Positions 58,724 to 64,000 of a stretch of DNA of 64,000 nt are shown piece by piece (position 1 is the stretch's first letter; every line of letters begins with the position of its first letter). Origin of the DNA: OLB7 sp966250335. Lineage in GTDB: Bacteria > Bacteroidota > Ignavibacteria > OLB7. Made by a program: the position numbers and the translations under genes. Under the pieces are notes generated by a model. It saw only the letters and a list, made by a program, of their open reading frames with translations. It was not told where the DNA came from and made no database searches. The stretch covers positions 1 to 64,000 of the forward strand of contig CBINGZ010000032.1 of assembly GCA_966250335.1 (NCBI GenBank), written 5' to 3'.

Positions 58724-61687
58724 CTACCCGTTGCGTCGTTTCTTCTTCCGTTCGCTCTTGGAACTGGAGTCCTCCTCATCCGCCTGATGTTCTTCCTTCT
58801 TCTCCTTTTTCTTCTTCACCTGTTCATCTTTCAGCTCCTTCTGCAGATCGCCGGCGCGGTAGATCTCGTAGAGGACCAGCGAGCTGTTCTCGTTCTTCCG
58901 CAGCTTCGCGACCTTCGCAAGCGAAGGTTCGTCGCGCCACTCGATCGCCAGGCGTGCCCCCTCGGCCCGTATCGCCGGGGCTTCGTCGGCCAGCATCGTC
59001 TCTACAAGCCGCTTCCGGAGCTCGGGATCGGTGATCTTTCCGGCAAGAGGGTAGAGGAGGTTGTGAGGATAACCGCTCCGGTTGGCAAGAAGTGCCTCGG
59101 TGACGAATCCGTCGATCGAATCGATCGGTCTGTATTGCAGTCCGATCTGAATCTGGTAGCGGACGATCTGGCTGGGATCGTTCAGCAGCGGGAGGATCAT
59201 CGTCAGCTCGGCGCTGTCCGCGATGTTCACCAGTGCCCGCGCCACCCGCGCGCGGACGATCTCCACGGTATCCTTCAGGGCGCGCCGCAGGTAGGGGCGG
59301 GCCGAATCGGCGCGCATTTTCAGCAGAGCCTCCGCCGCCGAAGCCTTCATCCGCCAGCTCGACGTATCGGTCAGTCGCCTGCCGAGCGCGATCGCCGCCG
59401 TGGAGTCGTGCATCTCTCCCAGCACATACATCGCAAGACCTCTCCGTTCAGGATCACCCTTCAGCACCGTGTCGATCAGCATCGGCACGATACGGGGACC
59501 GAACTTCGGGAGGATGAACCCGAGAGCGTTCCGTTCACGGGCGGACTCGGAGTTGAGCATGGAGAGGAGATAGGGGATCGATTCGTCGGCGCGGGAGATG
59601 AGACGCTCGCGGGCCGGTTCCACCATATACTGATATTTCTGCGGCGCGGTCGAGGCCTGGATGAAGAGCGAGGGGATATCCTTGGCGAGCACCCTGTCGA
59701 TCTCCTCCTTCGTCTTCGCCGGTTCCTTCGGTTCGGGTGTTCCCACATCCAGGTCCTTCGGGCGGAAGTTGGCGTCGATCCCGGCGCCGTAGAAGCTGCC
59801 GGTCCAGGTCGTGTCGTTGCGGCCGCGCGGGGTGCCGTAGAAGTCGCTTCCCTCCAGATCGAGGAAGAGGCCGATCATGCCGTACCAGTTGCGAAGGTCG
59901 CTGTAGCCGAGCGTGTTCATCTGGCGCGATATATATCCGTCGGCCCCGGCTCCATCCACGAAAAGGGAGATGGCGTTGGCGTTCCCCCCTCCCAGCGAAA
60001 GGGATTCCACGACGTAGTTGTCATCCCCCTTTACATCGTAGAGCCCTCCGAACCCGACGTCGTGTCCGCACCCCTGCGAGACGCCGTGCGATACGTAGTT
60101 GTCGTTCCCCGCGTTATCGAGCAGCACGCCGAAGGCGTAGTGGACGCCGGCCCCCTGGGCATACTGGAAGGCGTTGTAGTTGTCGCTCCCCTTGCGGTCG
60201 ATCACGGCGCCGAAGCCGTACCAGTAGGCGCTTCCCTGGCCGTAGATATCGGCCGAATACGTATCGTTGCCGGAGATATCGGCGATAAACCCGTACCCGC
60301 CGGAGGCGACCGGTCTCATGCCGAGCGCCGTTCCCTGGGAGAAGGTGTTGTAATGGTCGTCGTAGCGCAGGTAGTCGGTGTATGGGCTTGCCGCGATATA
60401 GGTGTCGTTCCCTTCGCGGTCGATGATGCCGCCCGCGCCCCTGGTGAACCCGAAGCCCTGGGACTGGAGGTGAGCCATATAGGAATCGTTCCCCTTGCCG
60501 TCGATGATCATCCCGATGCCGAAGAGTCCGGCCCCTTCCACGCAGGTGCCGCCGGAGTAGCGGTCGCTCCCCTCGGCGTCGTAGAGGATGCCGACGCCGA
60601 AGTAGCCCGATCCCAGCGCGAAGTTGCCGGCCGAGTAGGAGTCGTTCCCCTTCAGGTCGATCACGGTGGAGGCGCCGAAGAGGGTGCCGCCGAAATCGTA
60701 GTCGTGTCCCAGGTAGGTGTCGTCTCCCTGGAAGTCGATGATCATCGTCACGGAGCGGGCGGCCGCCTCCTGCTTGGTCCGTTTTTTCGGTCTGTAGATG
60801 TCGTTGCCGCCGACGTCGATGATGCAGTAGAAATCACCCGTGTAGAGATCGTCGCCGGGACCTCCGATTGCGATCTTTCCCAGACGCGTGTTCCAGATCC
60901 TCGTCTTCACAGAATCGCGGAACGATTCGATTCCCTTCGTGATGCTCCGCGCGTAATCGAGCGCCGTCACGAACATGGAGACGCCGGGGGTCAGGAACTG
61001 GGCGTGATCGAGGTGGTTGGCGTCGATGTTGAAATACTGCTTGGAGCGGGCGATCCCGTACCGTTCGGCCATGCGTAGCTCCACGGGGGAGGCCTCGGCG
61101 TTCTCCTCCGATTCCAGCAGGAGCGAATCGCTGTACTCCACTAGCCTGCTGTACTGGTCGTCGGCCAGCAGTGAGCGGTTATTGTAGACCTGCACGTCGG
61201 TGGCGAGCGTCAGGATCAGGAACCGGCGGAGGATGAGCGCGGGGGTGAAATCCATCGAGTCCATGTCGATCTTGGAGAAGAACTTGATCTCCTTGTCGGT
61301 CACGGGGGGACGATTGTTCCCGAGGATGTCGCCGTCGATATCGAGCATCCGCTGGAGCTGCTTGAAGATCACCGCCGGTTCGTCGAAGCTCTTCTCGGCG
61401 GCCGAGCCGATCGTGTCGGCCAGGGCGATCGAGCGGAGCGGGTCGCCGAACAGTTCCTTGATCGTGTTGAGCCGGTGCGGATCGTCGGCCACGCGGTCCC
61501 AGCGCATCATCAGGTCGGAGCGCGTCATCAGGATGGAGGCCAGCGTGGAGTCGATCCCGCGCATCACGTAGTTCGGCAGGTACTGCGCGGTCGCGCGCTC
61601 GCGTGCCAGGGGAACGACGAGGAGCGCGGCAAGAAGGAGCAGCGCGGCTCGCGCGGGAACGGAGCGTCCGTATCGGGATATGTTCAC
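58724..61687 (-). CDS. Secreted protein with GNDxY solenoid and HEAT-like repeats
   Basis: 987 residues if the GTG at 61687 (NISRYGRSVPARAALLLLAALLVVPL) is the start; an upstream ATG at 61732 adds 15 residues before the signal peptide. Residues about 275-640 contain at least ten repeats centred on D-x-x-G-N/S-D-x-Y (GGNDIYRP, GDDTYLGH, GNDSYSAG, GSDRYSGG, GNDSYMAH, GNDTYIAAS, GNDTYSAD, GSDNYNAF, GNDNYVSH), each followed by a Q-G-x-G-x-G stretch: a beta-solenoid, possibly calcium-binding. Residues about 720-920 look like HEAT repeats (RERNALGFILPKFG, GLAMYVLGEMHDSTAAIALG). The C-terminus is Lys/Glu-rich. Exported; precise role unknown. Confidence 0.7.
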   Translation of the reverse strand: MNISRYGRSVPARAALLLLAALLVVPLARERATAQYLPNYVMRGIDSTLASILMTRSDLMMRWDRVADDPHRLNTIKELFGDPLRSIALADTIGSAAEKSFDEPAVIFKQLQRMLDIDGDILGNNRPPVTDKEIKFFSKIDMDSMDFTPALILRRFLILTLATDVQVYNNRSLLADDQYSRLVEYSDSLLLESEENAEASPVELRMAERYGIARSKQYFNIDANHLDHAQFLTPGVSMFVTALDYARSITKGIESFRDSVKTRIWNTRLGKIAIGGPGDDLYTGDFYCIIDVGGNDIYRPKKRTKQEAAARSVTMIIDFQGDDTYLGHDYDFGGTLFGASTVIDLKGNDSYSAGNFALGSGYFGVGILYDAEGSDRYSGGTCVEGAGLFGIGMIIDGKGNDSYMAHLQSQGFGFTRGAGGIIDREGNDTYIAASPYTDYLRYDDHYNTFSQGTALGMRPVASGGYGFIADISGNDTYSADIYGQGSAYWYGFGAVIDRKGSDNYNAFQYAQGAGVHYAFGVLLDNAGNDNYVSHGVSQGCGHDVGFGGLYDVKGDDNYVVESLSLGGGNANAISLFVDGAGADGYISRQMNTLGYSDLRNWYGMIGLFLDLEGSDFYGTPRGRNDTTWTGSFYGAGIDANFRPKDLDVGTPEPKEPAKTKEEIDRVLAKDIPSLFIQASTAPQKYQYMVEPARERLISRADESIPYLLSMLNSESARERNALGFILPKFGPRIVPMLIDTVLKGDPERRGLAMYVLGEMHDSTAAIALGRRLTDTSSWRMKASAAEALLKMRADSARPYLRRALKDTVEIVRARVARALVNIADSAELTMILPLLNDPSQIVRYQIQIGLQYRPIDSIDGFVTEALLANRSGYPHNLLYPLAGKITDPELRKRLVETMLADEAPAIRAEGARLAIEWRDEPSLAKVAKLRKNENSSLVLYEIYRAGDLQKELKDEQVKKKKEKKEEHQADEEDSSSKSERKKKRRNG

Positions 61688-61836
61688 GGGGTCGTATGCT
61701 GATATGAATTGAGTACTGATAGATCGCGGCACGAAGGGAGCCGCCGGCCGGCGACCGGTGCGATCTGTTTGGCGGGAGCGCCCTTGAAAGACGTCCGCCG
61801 CCCGTCGGGATTTGAGCCGGAGGGGAGATCGATCGT

Positions 61837-62787
61837 TTATCCTTTCCCCGCTCCAAGAAACTTCCCCAGGAACGACACGGTCCTGTCGATCGCGTATTCC
61901 AGCACGGGGTTCGTTCCCTCGAACGGGTGGACGGCGCCGAACGTGTGAGCGGCGCCGGGGATCGGCACGAACTCCGTCAGCGCCGGGTCGGCCAGCGCGG
62001 CCAGCCGCTCGCCATCCTCGATCCTGACGGTGAGATCCTGTTCTCCGTGGAGGATCAGGAGCGGTTTATGGAGTTCCGCGGCCGCCTTCCCGATATCGAG
62101 GGAGGGACGGTTCCTCTCCAGATCCTCCAGCAGCGAGAGGTTCAGCCGCATCATCTGGCCGGTCCGCATATTCTTCGATTCCATGTAGCCGTCACGTCGC
62201 CAGGCGTTCTTCTGCCGTTCGGTATATCTGTCGAAGTCGGCGACCGCCGCCCATACCGTCACGGCTCTGACCCGTTCATCCTGCCATGCTTCCAGCAGGG
62301 TGATGCCGCCCCCCCGCGAGTGTCCCACCAGGCCGATCCTTGCCGGGTCGGCGAGCTGGAACGAGGGGGGCTCGCCGTCGACGACGGCATCGACCATCCG
62401 GCGGAGTTCCGATACCTCGCGGGAGAAGGTGTTCTCCGCGAACCTATCCAGTCTGGTGAACTCCTCGCCGTGCCCTTCGGTGCCGTTGTGGCTGAAGTTG
62501 TAGGAGACCGTGTAGAACCCCCGGCGCGCCAGCGATTCGCAGATATAGGGGATGGAACCCCACTCCTTGAACCCCTTGAACCCGTGGGTGAAGATCACGA
62601 CGGGGAAGGGGCCCCCTTCGGCGGGACAGCGCACGTCGCAGAAGAGAACCTCCCGGTCGTCGGCGGTGATGGTGAACGGAGCGTGCGCTATGGGCGTGTC
62701 GGAATCGGACGGTATCATGGGGCCGAAAAAGTACGGCGGAACCGGCTCACGCACAAGGGCGGGGCGTTCGGCCCGGGGCCGTTCCAT
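61837..62787 (-). CDS. Alpha/beta hydrolase, dienelactone-hydrolase-like
   Basis: 316 residues from the ATG at 62787; a start at 62718 (MIPSDSDTPIAHAPF) is equally possible and gives 293. The fold is plain: VVIFTHGFKGFKEWGSIPY (oxyanion), nucleophile Ser157 in GHSRGG (155-160), an acid in LLILHGEQDLTVRIED (Asp) and a His in PGAAHTFG. Cap segment RYTERQKNAWRRDGY. Substrate is not predictable, ester or peptide hydrolysis being typical of the family. It is divergent from kbl across about 95 bases. Confidence 0.85.
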   Translation of the reverse strand: MERPRAERPALVREPVPPYFFGPMIPSDSDTPIAHAPFTITADDREVLFCDVRCPAEGGPFPVVIFTHGFKGFKEWGSIPYICESLARRGFYTVSYNFSHNGTEGHGEEFTRLDRFAENTFSREVSELRRMVDAVVDGEPPSFQLADPARIGLVGHSRGGGITLLEAWQDERVRAVTVWAAVADFDRYTERQKNAWRRDGYMESKNMRTGQMMRLNLSLLEDLERNRPSLDIGKAAAELHKPLLILHGEQDLTVRIEDGERLAALADPALTEFVPIPGAAHTFGAVHPFEGTNPVLEYAIDRTVSFLGKFLGAGKG

Positions 62788-62881
62788 ATTGCGACCGGGG
62801 CGCCCGACGGTTTGCCGTCTCGCCGAAGGTGATTATTATTCGGTGAAACGGAAACGGAACACCGACAAACATCTACACGAT

Positions 62882-64000
62882 ATGTTCGATCGCATGCGCC
62901 CGGCGCTCCAGGAGGAGATCCGGAATATCAGGGAAGCGGGACTCTACAAGAACGAGCGGATCATCACGACCCCCCAGGGTGTCGAAATAGAGGTGGCGGG
63001 AGGGACCCGGCCGGTCCTCAACTTCTGCGCCAACAACTACCTCGGGCTCAGTTCCCATCCCAGGGTGATAGAGGCCGCTCATCGCGCGCTCGACTCGCAC
63101 GGCTACGGGATGAGCTCGGTCCGCTTCATCTGCGGCACCCAGGATATCCACAAGGAGCTGGAGCGGAAACTGGCCGAGTTCCACGGAACCGAGGACACCA
63201 TCCTCTACGCCGCCTGCTTCGACGCCAACGGCGGCGTCTTCGAGCCGCTCTTCGGCGAGAACGACGCCATCATCTCCGACGCTCTCAACCATGCATCGAT
63301 CATCGACGGCGTACGGCTCTGCAAGTCGAAGCGCTACCGCTACGCCAACGCCGACATGGAGGATCTGGAGCGCCAGCTTATCCAGGCCGACGCCGACGGC
63401 GCCGTGCAGAAGATCATCGTCACCGACGGCGTCTTCTCGATGGACGGGGTGATCGCGCCGCTCGACAAGGTCTGCGATCTGGCCGACAAATACGGCGCGC
63501 TGGTCATGGTCGACGAGTGCCACGCGGCCGGGTTCATGGGGGCGAAGGGACGGGGTTCCGTGGAATATCGCAACGCGGTCGGTCGTGTCGACATTATCAC
63601 CGGCACGCTCGGCAAGGCTCTCGGCGGCGCCATCGGCGGCTACACCACGGGACGGGCGGAGATCATCGAGATGCTCCGTCAGCGTTCGCGTCCCTACCTT
63701 TTCTCCAACACGCTTCCTCCGATGGTGGTCGGCGCCGGCATCGCGGTGATCGATATGCTCTCGGAGACCACGGAGCTGCGCGACAAGCTGGAGGAGAACA
63801 CGAAATATTTTCGGGCAAGGATGGCGGAGACCGGCTTCGACATCGTCCCCGGCGAGCACCCGATCACACCGATCATGCTCTACGACGCCCCGCTCGCGCA
63901 GAAGTTCGCCGAGAAGCTGCTGGAGGAGGGGATCTACGTGATCGGCTTCTTCTACCCGGTGGTCCCGAAGGGGCAGGCGCGTATCCGCGTGCAGATCTCG
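62882..64000 (+). CDS. kbl: Glycine C-acetyltransferase (2-amino-3-ketobutyrate CoA ligase), truncated by window end
   Basis: 373 codons are open to the right edge; full enzymes are near 395, so only about 25 residues are missing. Start chosen at ATG 62882 because MFDRMRPALQEEI aligns with known N-termini; a GTG lies at 62843. Type II PLP aminotransferase-fold motifs: FCANNYLGLSSHP, DALNHASIIDG, VDECHAAGFMGAKGRG and the PLP lysine in TGTLGKALGGAIGG. It converts 2-amino-3-oxobutyrate plus CoA to glycine and acetyl-CoA, normally with threonine dehydrogenase, which is not in the window but may follow. Confidence 0.92.
   Translation, partial: MFDRMRPALQEEIRNIREAGLYKNERIITTPQGVEIEVAGGTRPVLNFCANNYLGLSSHPRVIEAAHRALDSHGYGMSSVRFICGTQDIHKELERKLAEFHGTEDTILYAACFDANGGVFEPLFGENDAIISDALNHASIIDGVRLCKSKRYRYANADMEDLERQLIQADADGAVQKIIVTDGVFSMDGVIAPLDKVCDLADKYGALVMVDECHAAGFMGAKGRGSVEYRNAVGRVDIITGTLGKALGGAIGGYTTGRAEIIEMLRQRSRPYLFSNTLPPMVVGAGIAVIDMLSETTELRDKLEENTKYFRARMAETGFDIVPGEHPITPIMLYDAPLAQKFAEKLLEEGIYVIGFFYPVVPKGQARIRVQIS

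Noticed and set aside
58787..61078. A 763-residue plus-strand frame opposite the solenoid protein
   Set aside because: It has no signal or domain and complements the repeat-bearing gene codon by codon.
62873..63859. A 328-residue minus-strand frame opposite kbl
   Set aside because: Kbl motifs on the plus strand are unambiguous; the opposite frame is a shadow.
1..64000. CRISPR array, rRNA or tRNA genes
   Set aside because: No regularly spaced exact direct repeats of 25-40 bases and no rRNA or tRNA signatures were seen when reading through the window.

Overview
The window looks like chromosome of a fairly GC-rich member of the Bacteroidota/Chlorobiota side of the FCB group. A Kapabacteria- or Ignavibacteria-like lineage would fit, but that is an inference. 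The evidence is the set of secreted proteins with a signal peptide and a C-terminal sorting domain of the type IX secretion kind (YPNP-type entry, two or three beta strands, a final V-x-R/K): genes at 2591, 40152, 52928 and 55289, probably 49019, and a decayed copy near 34 kb. Other host genes are a TonB receptor, OmpA-like envelope proteins, an ECF sigma/anti-sigma pair, Ddl, a CLC transporter and Kbl.

Layout. 1-3.5 kb: two minus-strand secreted proteins, the first (RHS/YD-like) running off the left edge. 3.9-5.4 kb: an A+T-rich SEC-C gene with a nuclease-like N-terminus. 5.5-27.5 kb: morphogenesis genes of a tailed phage with a long non-contractile tail. A minus-strand block (small and large terminase, Mu-type portal, DNA methyltransferase, Mu gpG-like protein) diverges from a plus-strand block (protease/scaffold, decoration protein, lambda-gpE-type capsid, Mu gp36/gp37-like proteins, holin, endolysin, possible spanin, tail tube, hub-like protein, frameshifted tail chaperone, tape measure, fibres). 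27.5-31.9 kb: accessory genes: a membrane protein, a RadC-like JAMM protein, a small DNA-binding-like protein, a J-domain protein, then a two-gene operon of a two-TM/coiled-coil protein and a TIR-domain protein that looks like an anti-phage module. No integrase, transposase, repressor or replication gene is recognisable in the element.

32-40 kb: a LamG lipoprotein, a pseudogene related to the 1476-residue protein at 40 kb, a small membrane protein, a RibD/DHFR-like reductase, a CLC transporter with CBS domains and a TonB receptor. 40-44.6 kb: the vWA/beta-propeller/anchor-D/cohesin-like/T9SS protein. 44.6-46.5 kb: an A+T-rich AAA ATPase plus TOPRIM-like pair, a second candidate defence module. 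46.7-52.1 kb: an envelope operon divergent from the sigma/anti-sigma operon. 52.1-52.9 kb: a non-coding repeat cluster. 52.9-56.6 kb: two tandem paralogous secreted proteins. 56.7-62.8 kb: a minus-strand run of methyltransferase-like membrane protein, ddl, a GNDxY-solenoid/HEAT protein and an alpha/beta hydrolase. The window ends inside kbl.

The most notable signals are: the TIR/two-TM operon; three 21-bp palindromes sharing TGCATTA-N7-TAATGCA in front of three neighbouring prophage accessory genes; a probable programmed -1 frameshift in the tail chaperone; a head/tail/lysis element without recognisable lysogeny genes; a 25-bp perfect inverted repeat inside a REP-like cluster; and the dated remnant of a T9SS cargo gene.
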